From Blattamonas nauphoetae (Eukaryota; Preaxostyla; Oxymonadida), in contig JARBJD010000021.1 in assembly GCA_033064195.1 (NCBI GenBank), positions 372,001 to 436,000 on the forward strand: a stretch of 64,000 nucleotides of DNA, written 5' to 3'. Positions 1 through 10,493 of this stretch are shown piece after piece; position 1 is the first letter of the stretch; each line of letters opens with the position of its first letter. The notes below the pieces were generated by a model that was not told where the DNA came from, ran no database searches, and was given only the letters and a program-made list of their open reading frames with translations. The position numbers were made by a program, and so were the translations under genes.

Positions 1-1412
1 CAATCGTGAAGTGTGGTCGTCCCAAGCGAGAATTGATTGATCATCGACGAGCAAGTCTGATTTTCTGAATAACAAAAGGTGAAAGACGACGAGAGGACGG
101 TGAGTGAAGGTGTTTCGTGTTCGAGTTCCACGTGGATGGCTCCTGAGAAAATGGAGCTGTGACAAGACTCGAAAGTGCAGTGCTCGACGAGGAGAGAGGA
201 GGGGCATCGAACGAGGATGGCTGTTCCGTACACTCCTCTGAACTCTTCGTCAGCTGGATCTGTTCCATCGATGTTAGTGAAGTTGCAGTGAGTGAAGTGG
301 ATGGAGTCGTCACTCGTCGAGAAGAAGAAATTGACTCCCTTTTCGAAATAGCTCTTCCTGTCAGAGCTGTAATCATAAAAGTCGAACAGCGAGCCCGTCC
401 CGAATGCTGTGTCCTGCCATTCGTATCGGCCATCTTGCGATTTGTGTCGGCGGAGGTTCGGCCGCAGATAAGGCGCAAGAAGCGATGTCTCGATCGAGCG
501 GCGAGTCAGTGGACGAACTGTGCTCGTCGAGCAGGATGTGAACGTCGTGTTCGAGCACAGCAGGTCTCCTCCATCGTTGAAGTCACGGATCACCGTTCCA
601 GACAGAACTGACGAACTTTTCGTAATCGTGTTCGACAGAAGTCGCTGCGTCCACAATTTGGATCCTCCATGTTCATGTCGGTTTGGGGATGCTCCCGTCA
701 CGTTTTCCAATCGGCAGTCCGACAACAACGTCTCAATCCTCACCACATCCGAGTTTGACGTCGACGCTTTTCGTTCGACAACAAGAAGGCCATTCCATGA
801 TCCAAATCGACCACAATCCAGATTGCACGACACAACTGAAACAGAGAGCCCCAAATTTCCACTGTCCGCAACAATTGATGTTGTCGCTCCGGAAAGTTGA
901 TTCGTCCAGCGAAGTACGCTCCCCACAACACATATCATCGTTTCCTCCGAGTTTTCTGCGTCCTGCCGCCCTAAAACCACAAATGGAGATTGTCCTGATC
1001 CAATTCGCATTTCGCTGTTCGACAGTCTCACTGAGGACGAACAAATCGAAAAAAGCGAAAACGCTCCGGTATCAGATGCCGACGAATATGAGCGATGTGG
1101 TGTGTTCGGTTCGTGGATACATCCATCCAGCCGCAATTGGTCCATTTCAACTGTCGAATTCCAGATCCGTAGCAGCGATTCAACTCCATTTGAATGGTGG
1201 CTCGTTCTGTCGAACACAAGAGCAGTGTTCACAGTCCCTTGCAGTTCCACAATATTGTCCCTGATCTCCACATTTCGGCATTCATAATGATTTGATCCGA
1301 GCATCACTTGTTGGGCGGAGATGCGTGATGAGTGATTCGGTGTTTCATGTTTGCTCAGCACACTGTGGAGCGAAATAGCATGAGATAGAGCCAACAGGGG
1401 AAATAGGATCAT
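1..1412 (-). CDS. Beta-helix surface protein, N-terminal part (cut by window edge)
   Basis: The frame is open from the ATG at 1412 to the left edge with no stop, about 470 residues, so the gene continues outside the window. It starts with a short signal peptide (MILFPLLALSHAIS). Serine/cysteine-rich imperfect repeats follow, with short beta-strand-like segments such as VSVVSCNLDC and IHFTHCNFTNIDG, as in pectin-lyase-like right-handed beta-helices. One segment (SGTVIRDFNDGGDLLCSN) closely matches SGSTIRDVNNGGSLMCSN in the two larger beta-helix genes of this window, so it is a third, more diverged member of that family. By analogy the missing C-terminus should hold a membrane segment and a kinase-like domain; that is inference. 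No intron is seen. The likely location is the cell surface and the ligand is unknown. Confidence 0.75.
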   Translation of the reverse strand, partial: MILFPLLALSHAISLHSVLSKHETPNHSSRISAQQVMLGSNHYECRNVEIRDNIVELQGTVNTALVFDRTSHHSNGVESLLRIWNSTVEMDQLRLDGCIHEPNTPHRSYSSASDTGAFSLFSICSSSVRLSNSEMRIGSGQSPFVVLGRQDAENSEETMICVVGSVLRWTNQLSGATTSIVADSGNLGLSVSVVSCNLDCGRFGSWNGLLVVERKASTSNSDVVRIETLLSDCRLENVTGASPNRHEHGGSKLWTQRLLSNTITKSSSVLSGTVIRDFNDGGDLLCSNTTFTSCSTSTVRPLTRRSIETSLLAPYLRPNLRRHKSQDGRYEWQDTAFGTGSLFDFYDYSSDRKSYFEKGVNFFFSTSDDSIHFTHCNFTNIDGTDPADEEFRGVYGTAILVRCPSSLLVEHCTFESCHSSIFSGAIHVELEHETPSLTVLSSSFTFCYSENQTCSSMINQFSLGTTTLHD

Positions 1413-1772
1413 CTGGACGAGGTGAAATCAGTTAATATCGAGTTCGTTCGATGTTTTCTTTGATCCAACCGCAAATTGATATTCATGAACCCTACAACTC
1501 TGAAAATGCATCATCATTTCCGACATATACGCAACATTACATACGATTCATGAAAAAGATCATAACACGGCTGACGATCGCAAGTAATTATCGAAAGAGA
1601 GAGGGCGCTTTTTCAGACGTCCCTAATCACTCTTCACGGTATTTTGTCATCCAAGAGTTCTGAGAAACAAGATAGCATGAAGTTAGGGGGTGATTAGATG
1701 TAAAAGATCTGTCTCTGTGAGACAAAAGCATGAAGAAACGAAGAGTTGCGAAATGAAGACCACGGTCGATCA
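1413..1772. other. Intergenic, no gene seen
   Basis: This 360-bp gap holds the 5' flank of the beta-helix gene and the 3' flank of the acyltransferase gene, both on the minus strand. A 70-codon plus-strand frame has no recognisable features. I see no repeat or RNA gene. Confidence 0.6.
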
Positions 1773-2999
1773 TTACACTTTTGATTCCGTAATCTCTGTA
1801 TAATCCTCTTCTTGACCAGTAAAGCCCTTTTCTGAAGAACTTATCGTCTTTCCCATCTGTTCAATCAAGAGGAGAGTCTCAGCGTTCGGTAGTGGCTGGT
1901 GTGAGACATATACTGCATTATGCGAATTGTACGATGCTGGTGCCACAGGGATAATCGGCTCAGGCGAATAAACAAACATATCCCGTCGAGATCGGGGTTG
2001 TGGAATCGGTAATTTCAGTTTCTTCAGTTCCTTGCGATCGCGTTCGTATTGTTTTCTGTCGGCATATCGGAGATTGGTTTGTCCAAATTCTCCAACTTTT
2101 GCCATCGCTTGCTTGACATTATAGGCAAAAACACGAGGATGATCGCGTTCCGCGCTGCTCGGATGATAAACTGGCAAATACGTCACTTCGAGCCATTGTG
2201 TAAGCTGGCACATACTGACCATGTAATGAAACACCCATGACCGAACAGACCACTGGGTACGGTTCATTTTTTCGTGGTATCGAAGGACAATGGGTTGGAC
2301 TGGAACGCCCGGGATGAAAGCACCTGTATGGAAGTAGTTCAGGGAATTTCCATTCCCGGTGGCACCTTCAACGAAAATAAGACACGGAGGGAAAGTGTGA
2401 GTTCGGTCTTCTACGCGTTTTTGAAGTAGTTTGACGACTGTGGTGGAATTGCCATCTTTCTTTCGATTGACGCCGATAGCGTTGATACAACGAGTAAGAG
2501 GTCCGAGAAACCAATTGTCAACCACAAATTCACCGACAAGGAACGATGGTGTGAACTTCCAGAGGTAGAAGAGCATGTCGAAACAGCCTTGATGATTGGA
2601 AACAAGAATCTGGGCATTTCTATCGGGTCGGCCGTTTTCTTTGATGAACCAAAATCCATTAATATACAGTAAAAGACGCGCCCAAGCCGCAGCATATATT
2701 CTGATCACTTTTCTCATGAACGGCTTTTGAGGCTTGTCAATTGGGCCAATAAATGGGAGGTGAATGATGAAAAGGATAAGAAGGAGAAGACAGGCGAGAA
2801 CAGCGAGTATGACACGGACTGGAAATAGAAATATCAATCCGAGGATGAATTTGCACCATCCCAGAGGTGAGAAACGGGGAACCTCGTAAGCATCAACAAC
2901 TTCCGACGATATAGTATGTTGTCCCACAGAAATGTCCGAGGTATCGGAGTTAAGCAATGATTCTCCCGGAATTTCTGTCAAATTAGGCTTCTTGGTCAT
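1773..2999 (-). CDS. LPCAT-like lysophospholipid acyltransferase
   Basis: The protein has 408 residues and a PlsC/LPCAT-type acyltransferase domain, which would transfer an acyl group from acyl-CoA to a lysophospholipid at the ER membrane. The HX4D catalytic box is seen as NHQGCFDML. The glycerolipid-binding box is seen as FVEGATGN (EGAT in place of the usual EGTR), followed by VPVQPIVLRY, which fits block IV. Two hydrophobic segments precede the domain (around WCKFILGLIFLFPVRVILAV and LLLLILFIIHLPFIG). The start is the first in-frame ATG after an upstream TAA; the frame could extend to a TTG, but that is unlikely in a eukaryote. It ends with TAA, so TAA is a real stop here. The charged, tyrosine-containing C-terminal tail has no recognisable motif. 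It is a single exon as read. The family call is firm; the exact substrate is not determined. Confidence 0.85.
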   Translation of the reverse strand: MTKKPNLTEIPGESLLNSDTSDISVGQHTISSEVVDAYEVPRFSPLGWCKFILGLIFLFPVRVILAVLACLLLLILFIIHLPFIGPIDKPQKPFMRKVIRIYAAAWARLLLYINGFWFIKENGRPDRNAQILVSNHQGCFDMLFYLWKFTPSFLVGEFVVDNWFLGPLTRCINAIGVNRKKDGNSTTVVKLLQKRVEDRTHTFPPCLIFVEGATGNGNSLNYFHTGAFIPGVPVQPIVLRYHEKMNRTQWSVRSWVFHYMVSMCQLTQWLEVTYLPVYHPSSAERDHPRVFAYNVKQAMAKVGEFGQTNLRYADRKQYERDRKELKKLKLPIPQPRSRRDMFVYSPEPIIPVAPASYNSHNAVYVSHQPLPNAETLLLIEQMGKTISSSEKGFTGQEEDYTEITESKV

Positions 3000-3615
3000 C
3001 GAGAAACGTTTGTTTTGGCCTTGATCTGGATCATTCAAGTCCAAAGTGCCTTATTATTGGATTTATGATGTGTTTGTGTGTCAAAAAAAGTGTCAATCCG
3101 AACTCGATGTGCGAGGTGAGGGTAAATAATGGTGAAAAAGGCTCCAGACGGCGAGAAAGCTTCTCATCAATTCGCACACAATCTCAGACGAGCTGTGAAT
3201 GAAATTGTGAGAAGCGGAGTCCAAACGAAGAGAACAGAAGACCAGAAGGGTGATGTGAAACGAAGACTCTAATGAAGATGGTGAAGTGCCTCTCTACTGA
3301 GAATCCGAAGAGACACAAGCTTCTGAAGAGGATGTGTTTTAAGGAAATGAGATCAAGAAACTGTGAAACTCAGGAATCTCAGTAAAGAAGAAGGCGTGGT
3401 ATAGAATTGAAGACCGAAAAGAAGGTGTGGTGGACGAGGAAAGTCTCGTCGGTGATTGGGGTGTGTGCGTGAAATGGATCCAAAATGGACCAAAAGAATC
3501 CAACGTCGTTGAAGAGAGACTTCATTCCGAGTGGATGTATGGTTGTAAAGATGAGATGATGGGTGGGTGAGATGAATGACAAACCAATCTTGAATTGTCG
3601 ATTGTGCCGTGTTGT
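3000..3615. other. Intergenic, no gene seen
   Basis: About 600 bp between the acyltransferase start and the stop codon of the left-arm kinase-like gene. Only short unsupported frames are present. It must contain the acyltransferase promoter and the 3' end of the neighbouring gene; no motif is clear enough to name. Confidence 0.5.
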
Positions 3616-4917
3616 CTACGAATTCGCTTCTCCCATATCGTTTCTTGACGCGAGGTTCGGGTCTTCTGGTTGAGAGTTGAGGAAGTCCCCGACCTCGGTA
3701 AGTGTTGGACGATCTTTTGGATCAACTGAAACACATCGCAGGATCATCGATTTCAGTTCCTCGTTCTTCATTTCGGACATTTTCGGTCCAACTCCTGTTC
3801 CCGATTGACGTTGAGCATTCACTGCATCAACTTCCCCGAAGGGCACTTCCCCAGTCTCCATTTCCCACAAGACGAGGCCAAGACTAAAAACTGCCGCTTT
3901 GTGCCCGTCCACTTGTTTGCCATCGACAACCTCAGGTGCTCGCCACCTCAACCCGTCCATGCTCACTTTGCTCTTCTTCTCCTGCTGTCCCTGGCTCGCA
4001 CTGTTCATCTCTCCGTTCTGATTCTTCTGTTGTGTGTGGAGGGCTTCTTGTTCTGCTTCTGATGCGTTCATCTGAAGTTTCAGTTGCACATTGCCTTCTG
4101 TGTCCAGCAACACCCAGTGAGACGAGAGGCGAGTCAGAACATCACTCCATCCACGATTGGCCACAACTTCCTTCAGTCCGTTCACAATCTGAATCCCAAT
4201 TGTTCTCTTCCTGATATCTCTTTGTTCCTTGTGAAGCACATAATACAGTGTTTCGTGGACACGTGCCACAGTCACTGGATAATCTCCACTGCACACCATC
4301 ACCTCAGCCAATTCTGTTTCTGTCAATAATGGCTTCGGATCCACAGCGTGTGTGCCTTCCGGAACATCATCGCCTGTCGACTGGAAGGCCGAGTGTGTGA
4401 GCCCTCCCGCTTGGAGAAACCCGTTAGTGTGACCTTCATCTGGAAGAACTTCCATCTTCGCTTCCACATCAACTTGAACCTGTTCTTCCAGCTCAGTTGG
4501 GTTAGCTGGTGTTTTGCTCTTTCGACGATGCACGACAACGATGATCACGATGGCAATGAGAAGGCCGACAAACAGACAGACAATGAGAGGAATCAGCCAG
4601 CTCAACAGTTTCTTCATTTCAGGTGTCAGTTGGGACTTCTTTTCGTCATACGACGATTTTGGGATGTGGAATGTGATGGTGTCGCTCATCCACACAATTG
4701 GGGTCGAATCTGTCTCTGGTTTTGGCGAGAAGGACTTGATGGTGTAGTTTGAATCGTGCGTCAGAACCTTTTTCGTCCCTGCCACGACAAAGTTCTCGCT
4801 TTCCCCCACCTCAGAAGGATCAGGAATGGGAACAGAGATCTCAACATCCTTCCCCCCTTCTTCCACAACAAACACGAACGATCCCTTCACTTCCTCGTTG
4901 AAGATCAGCACAACATA

Positions 4918-5449
4918 TAGTGCGTCAAAAACCCGGTCTTTGTCAGAAACCCGGACTTTTTTCTCCAAGATCGATCCCACAGACAACATTTCTCCGAACC
5001 CAAAATTTTTTGAGTCCCACTTTTTTTTTCGAAATGTTTGTCTCGACTCCAACAATCCATCGAGGTAGAAATCGAACCTCCTATTTAGGATCCCAGGACG
5101 GAGGTGCCTATTTAGGCACTTTTTTTGGCCCATTTTTTTGGCTCCAAAATAGGAGGTCCTTAACATTTAAGCTTGGAGGAGAAAAAATTGATGATCACAT
5201 TTCTCCACGCCCGTTCAAAATTTTTCTTTCTCGTTTCATTTCTGGTGGTTTGGGATGGTTTTCTCTCGAAATGACAATTTTTTGAAAAATGAAATATCCT
5301 GGGGGGACCTGGGTGAAAATTTAGGGTCAAAAACTGAGTTCCCTGTATAATAAGCTTAGGATCATGAAAACTTGTTTTGATCATATCTCCACAACCAGAC
5401 ATAGTTTCGACATGAGGTTTTCACCAATATGGATGTTTTGGTGGATAGT
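4918..5449 (+). repeat. Left inverted arm of the MITE
   Basis: This arm pairs with the reverse complement of 5744-6273. The match runs from the terminal TAGTGC to a shared TTTTGGTGGAT, after which the loop diverges. Single-base differences are sparse, for example TAGTGCG against TAGTGCC at the tips. Confidence 0.88.
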
Positions 5450-5743
5450 GTATTTTTATGATATTTTTGAGAATTTTCGATGACCTCCTATTTTGGCGTT
5501 TTTGACATTTTTCGAGCTATTCTCAGAATCCCCCCCAACTCATCTCCCTCCAAGCACGATTCTATCAAATTTGATCATTTGGATTCGATTCTGATTGTGT
5601 CTGCACCAATATAACGCAATTTGGAGACGTGTACATCATCCCAAGTCAAGTGACAGCTCTGCTTGCGCCCCCAGGTCAAAAACCCACAAAATTATCTCAA
5701 CTGCCGCAGGGGGATTTTTTTCAAAAATTTCAGAAAAAAATAT

Positions 5744-6273
5744 AATCCACCAAAACATCCATATTGGTGAAAACCTCATGTCGAAACTATGTCTGGTTGT
5801 GGAGATATGATCAAAACAAGTTTTCATGATCCTAAGCTTATTATACAGGGAACTCAGTTTTTGACCCTAAATTTTCACCCAGGTCCCCCCAGGATATTTC
5901 ATTTTTCAAAAAATTGTCATTTCGAGAGAAAACCATCCCAAACCACCAGAAATGAAACGAGAAAGAAAAATTTTGAACGGGCGTGGAGAAATGTGATCAT
6001 CAATTTTTTCTCCTCCAAGCTTAAATGTTAAGGACCTCCTATTTTGGAGCCAAAAAAATGGGCCAAAAAAAGTGCCTAAATAGGCACCTCCGTCCTGGGA
6101 TCCTAAATAGGAGGTTCGATTTCTACCTCGATGGATAGTTGGAGTCGAGACAAACATTTCGAAAAAAAAAGTGGGACTCAAAAAATTTTGGGTTCGGAGA
6201 AATGTTGTCTGTGGGATCGATCTTGGAAAAAAAGTCCGGGTTTTTGACAGGGATCCGGGTTTTTGAGGCACTA
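5744..6273 (-). repeat. Right inverted arm of the MITE
   Basis: This is the reverse complement of the arm at 4918-5449. A transcript crossing both arms would fold into a hairpin with a stem of about 530 bp. Confidence 0.88.
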
Positions 6274-8938
6274 TACGCGTGTTGCGGTTCCGCTGTGACG
6301 AGATGAGCAGTGGCTTTGAGCAGAGTGGGTGGCTGTGGGGGAGTGGTGAAGGTGGCGAATGTGGGATTGCCAGCAATGTTGAAAGACCAGGCTTCGGTTG
6401 GGATGGAGTTGGTTGCTGAGAAAGATGAGGAGGATGCGGGAACAACTCCGACAATTGATGTGATTGTGTAGTTCTTGTTGAATTTCAGACTCTTTGTTGT
6501 CGAGAGAGATGTCAGAACACATTTTCCATTTGTGAACTGGACTCTCTGTGTTGTCTTCTCTCCTGATCCTTCTTCTCGGATTGTAAGATCATATTCCTGT
6601 GATGGGACTGGTATCTTCCCTGTCACCATCACTTTGATCTTGTTCGTTGCCACATCCAATGTTGCTGTGACCTGTTCAGTCAGTCATGGTCCAATTTTAT
6701 GGAATGCCTCCACATCGACTTCATTGAACACGATATTCGATGTCTCAGGATCGACTGTTATCAAATAGTATCCAGCAGAATTTGGAGCAGTTGTTGTGTA
6801 ACAATCCGTCGCTGTGATTGATGTCATTTGAGCGTTACTCCCATCGTAAATAGCGATGTCAACAAATTGTGTTGTATTTTCCAACGAAGGATCTGAAGCG
6901 AAGAGGGAGGGAGTGGTACCGACAGTGTTTCCAACGAAGAGTGTGTTCGATATCATCAATGACGAGGCCGATGAAATGGGCATCGAGCAAACAGCGCCAA
7001 AAGAATCAGTGAGACAGTTTCGAACAACGCAGCCGATTACATCGAATGACATGCCCACCAAAAAGATGGCCCCTCCGAGTGTGCTCGACTCGCAGTCATC
7101 GAACTCACAATTCGAGAAAGAACACTTCTTGCTGTATGCTGTCACCCGGACCCCTCCTCCCATCCCCATAGCGCCAGTCGTTCCGTTCAGGCGACATCGG
7201 ACGAACTGGCAATCAGAGAGAGACGTGGATCCAAAAGGACTACTCAAAAACAATCCTCCACCCATGCTCTCCGAACAACAATCTTCGACGTGGATGTGAC
7301 TGGCAAAGACATCGATGGGTTTTGCGATGGTGAGAGTCATGCCTCCTCCATGTCCCTGCTCGTTCACCCCGATTCCTGAGGAGCATCGTTGAACATGGAT
7401 TGAGCTGATGAGAGTGTCTGGAGACGACACGGACAAAAATAATCCACTGCCAGAATACGTCGTGTGACAATCGTCAAAATACAGATCCGAGTAGGTCGAT
7501 TCGAGTGAAGGATGGGTGGATGAGAGAAACATCCCTCCTCCATTTTGTTGTCCCTGCGAACCTTTTGCTTCACATCCCACACAGCGACAGTGACTCACTG
7601 TGATTGGAGAGACGATTGTAGCGCTCAATCCTCCTCCAGAAATCGACAAACACGAGCAGTCGGTAAAGTTTGTGGAGGTGATGGTGACTGGTTGTGCAGT
7701 CTGACCAGTCACGTGCGCTACGAGAACCGCACCCCCTTCCGATCCTGTGAGAGCGATCCCAGAAAATGAGCAAGAAGTGATAGTGATCGATCCTGGATAC
7801 GAGCTGAACCAGAGGGCACGTGTTGCTGTTGGTGATCCATCACGGACGAAGTGGCAGAATGAGAAAGACGCAGATGTTGATTCATCAAATGTTTCATTAT
7901 CGTAATAATACGATTGATCTGCCGCAAATGTGGGGTGAGAGCCGTCGGGGAGAGTGATGGACGGTTCCGTGTTGGTGTCGGGCGAGGAGAGGAAGGAGGA
8001 GAACGTGGAGTTTGAGCACATCAGTGAGCCTCCATTGTTCACGTCCCGAATCGTCGATCCGGACAGATGCGAACTCGTCAGCGACACAACACATCCCAAC
8101 ATCTTTTGACTCAAATGCGACAGCTGTGGCTGGCGGGAAGAGCCAATCGAGCTCACGTTCACAAACGAGCAGCCAATCAGCGATGGTGAAATTGTTCCAA
8201 CAATTTCTCCACTTTTTCGAGATATTGGTGTCAATGAGATGCAAATCCCGTCGTTTCCGAGAATTGCCAGGGAGTCAAACCAACATCCAACGATCGAAAC
8301 TGTTGGTGAGGTTGATATGTCTGGAAATGCTGATGTTTCAACAAGGCCCCGCATCTGTCCATTTTCGGTCGAGAAAGTGCACTTGTTCACCACAACTGAG
8401 GACTGTGCTGCAGATTCCCCAAATGCTGATGTTGAAACCAGAATCGGGCTTGTCCACGACGAGAGTTCAAGAACACTCTCAGAAATCATCAGCATGCTGT
8501 CTGAGACAATGGCAAGTCTTGGAGGACGAAAGTTGACGCTCCCATGGTTTCTGTTTGGGATTTCGTTTGTGAGTTCGATGGTAAGTGATTGCAAGGATAG
8601 GGTTGAATTTGTCACCAAGAAAATGGAGGATTCCATGTTTGAGACACAGTGGTTTTCATGATCCTCCTGATTTTCCGAAGGATGAGAATGCATCAGGAAT
8701 GTGTTTGGTTTTGCTGAAGAGTGTTCGAGGCTTCCACAGAGTTGAAGGACTCTATGCGAGACTTCATAATCATGTGCAAAATAGGATCCCTTTGGCATCA
8801 ACATCATCAGTTCTTGATTCGAGTCTCCGTCGAAAGCGTTCGAATGTGTTGAGATGAAGTGTGTGAAGCTGTTGACCGGCAAATCAGAGTTTGCAGCGGA
8901 TAGTGAACATCTGATGACGAACAGAATGAGTGTGATCA

Positions 8939-9338
8939 TTTCGGGAATTAATTGTACGTGATAGGAAATAACGAACGAACGATCTCGACCTTTATTTGGC
9001 AGATGTGTCGAACGGTAATCTCGACAAGACACGCTGATATAACTTCAGAAACAATGATGAAAGTCTGTTCAAAAACAAAACATTACCAAAATGTTCCAAA
9101 TTTGTCAAAATCCCATGATTCAGTTCTTTCTTCATGAAACGCGACATGAACTGAATATTGTACGATGTGAAAAAGATGATTCACGTACAAGAATGTGGAT
9201 TGTGGTGTTGTACAACTTATTCTGGCTTTAAAATTAGAATAAATCGATTTGCTCTTCAATGTCGTCGATTTTGAGTTTTCGATAGTGAGTTCGCTTGACA
9301 TCCACTTTTCAGGTTGGTAGTGCTTCCATTCAAGAGAA
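8939..9338. other. Spacer between the c gene and the beta-helix gene (left arm)
   Basis: It matches the spacer 59636-60093 of the right arm over much of its length. A minus-strand frame here and its counterpart share a segment (KSTTLKSKSIYSNFKARI against KSTTLNSKSIHSNFEARI). It could be a further c-gene exon, or DNA-level similarity only. It contains the upstream region of the beta-helix gene. Confidence 0.45.
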
Positions 9339-9956
9339 TCACAACCATCCTTCGTTGAGGTTGGTAAAAACATCTCCAAACAGAGTGTTAAAGCTAATTT
9401 GCGTGGGTTGGTGTGTCGTTGTCGTGATGACAAAGATGATGGCTGTGTTCACGAAACCTGACATTTTTGCGGGTTGATGTGTTTTAAAGATGTCCAAATC
9501 AACTCGTCCTTCCTCGTCGGTGTAGAGCGGGCCAGCAAAGAACACTTCCAACATCGCGTCGTTCATCAAGCCTCGATGGGTCTCGTCGAAGGAGAGGAGG
9601 CTGACATGGAAGCCGCGGAGGAGGAGAGGATGGATCTTGTCGAGATGAGGTTCTCGAATGAAGTAATTGTGAGCGACGGCTGCCAATTTGAATGTCAGAA
9701 CGGTCGGATCAGTGAACGACGGTCGCACGGCCCGCTCCAACACAACTTCCCCTGGGAACGATTTCTTGAAGATTGGAAGCAGTGCTTCTGCAAACACATT
9801 TGGGAGACCGCCGATGAGCTGGTCGACAGTCGGGTCTGATTGGCTGACGTAGAACTTGGTCGTTGTGGATGTAAATGATAGTTTCTGAGTGGCACATGTG
9901 ACCACCACATTGTTGGAGACTTGGGCATGTGCTGGTGGAGGGAGATGGGCGAACAT
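9339..9956 (-). CDS. Conserved family 'c' protein, left-arm copy
   Basis: I do not recognise this family. From the first ATG (MFAHLPPPAHAQV) it has 205 residues with a hydrophobic, beta-rich core: FYVSQSDPTVDQLIGGLPNV, FTDPTVLTFKLAAVAHNYF and FKTHQPAKMSGFVNTAIIFV. It lies between a broken b gene and the beta-helix gene, as in the right arm (59078-59635). The frame stays open upstream of the ATG through a possible 3' splice site (TTTGCAG at about 10,003), so a 5' exon may exist. The copy at about 39.2 kb carries a different, longer N-terminus (MSNNTTIPFSLRMDPSI) that aligns up to the same MFAHLPP block. The left-arm frame is intact and ends in FTNLNEGWL. Whether it is expressed is unknown. Confidence 0.6.
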   Translation of the reverse strand: MFAHLPPPAHAQVSNNVVVTCATQKLSFTSTTTKFYVSQSDPTVDQLIGGLPNVFAEALLPIFKKSFPGEVVLERAVRPSFTDPTVLTFKLAAVAHNYFIREPHLDKIHPLLLRGFHVSLLSFDETHRGLMNDAMLEVFFAGPLYTDEEGRVDLDIFKTHQPAKMSGFVNTAIIFVITTTTHQPTQISFNTLFGDVFTNLNEGWL

Positions 9957-10493
9957 GGCCTCTGAGTTTGAAAAATGTTCATTCAGTGGTTTGGTGATGG
10001 ACTGCAAAGGTCATAACGAGACAGTTGATGTGTCCAATCACTTCATCGTTGCATTGTCTGACAAAGAAAGCAGATGGGAAGCATGAAGATGAGAGACTAA
10101 AAGATAAACGCGAAACGTGAGAACGAGACAGTATGTCATCGAAAGCTATCCAAAACATAATCAAACTCTTTTGCATCGTGTCGGTCATCATTCACCCGAC
10201 ATTCTGTTGTGGATGCACCGTTCAGTGTTCGACATCAACATTTCGTGAGTGTTTTCCTTCGATGTCCTTCCAAAGAACATTTGATCCATCAAGGGGTCTC
10301 TCTTCTGATGTACACACCATTTCATGTCAATGTCTGATGTGCAGATGGAGTCTGTGTGAAACTTTCCTCACTTTTCTACCCATTCTCTCTTTCTCAAACA
10401 ATCAAGAAAGTGGAGAGATTCAATCAAACAAGCGAAGAAAGAATTGAACCCAAAAAGAGGCTTTAAGTGAGGGTTACATCAAAAATACTGAAA
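9957..10493. other. Spacer between b and c genes (left arm)
   Basis: It is collinear with 58555-59077 in the right arm, sharing for example the blocks around GCATCGTGTCGGTCATC and GTTTGATTATG. A minus-strand reading through VRQCNDEVIGHIN is present in both arms and may be an upstream exon of the c gene, but no clear donor site was found. Confidence 0.4.

Larger units (their letters stand above)
4918..6273. mobile_element. Palindromic TA-flanked MITE (fold-back element)
   Basis: The element is 1,356 bp and interrupts the left-arm beta-helix gene. Both ends read inward as TAGTGC(C/G)TCAAAAACCCGG. TA dinucleotides flank it at 4916-4917 and 6274-6275. The sister gene at 62751-62758 shows the uninterrupted site CGCGTATG with a single TA, so the target duplication is TA. 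The two halves form inverted arms of about 530 bp (4918-5449 and 5744-6273), nearly identical, around a loop of about 290 bp. There is no transposase-like frame; an 80-codon frame occurs once in each arm only because the arms are copies. A TA target fits Tc1/mariner-type transposition in trans, but the superfamily cannot be fixed from the ends alone. Near-identity of the arms suggests recent origin or arm-to-arm conversion. Confidence 0.92.
3616..8938 (-). pseudogene. Beta-helix / TM / pseudokinase surface protein, left-arm copy, disrupted
   Basis: This is the near-identical sister of the intact gene starting at 60094. In order it has a signal peptide (MITLILFVIRCSLSAANS), about 700 residues of cysteine- and serine-rich beta-helix repeats, an Ig-like or linker region, one TM helix (LIPLIVCLFVGLLIAIVIIV) with a basic stop-transfer HRRK, and a C-terminal kinase-like domain. 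That domain keeps RWRAPEV, SLGLVLWEMETGEVPF and DPKDRPTL but lacks recognisable VAIK, HRD and DFG motifs. The start was chosen by the signal peptide and the match to the sister gene. Two lesions separate it from the sister: an in-frame TGA at 6684 where the sister has CGA, and a 1,356-bp palindromic element at 4918-6273 inside the coding sequence. The downstream frame (3616-4915) stays open, so the insertion is probably recent. A shortened, secreted beta-helix product ending at 6684 remains possible. Confidence 0.85.

Noticed and set aside
1773-2999. Alternative genetic code (TAA/TAG as glutamine), known in some oxymonads
   Set aside because: Conserved genes here end normally at TAA and TGA, and no conserved glutamine position is encoded by a stop codon.
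5160-6031. An 80-codon frame beginning MSGCGDMIKTSFH present on both strands
   Set aside because: The two copies are the two arms of the palindromic MITE. It has no known motif and is frame-by-chance within inverted repeats.
4918-6273. The insertion in the left beta-helix gene as an intron
   Set aside because: Its edges are TA-flanked inverted repeats, not GT-AG, and it is far longer than any intron here. The sister gene lacks an intron at this site.
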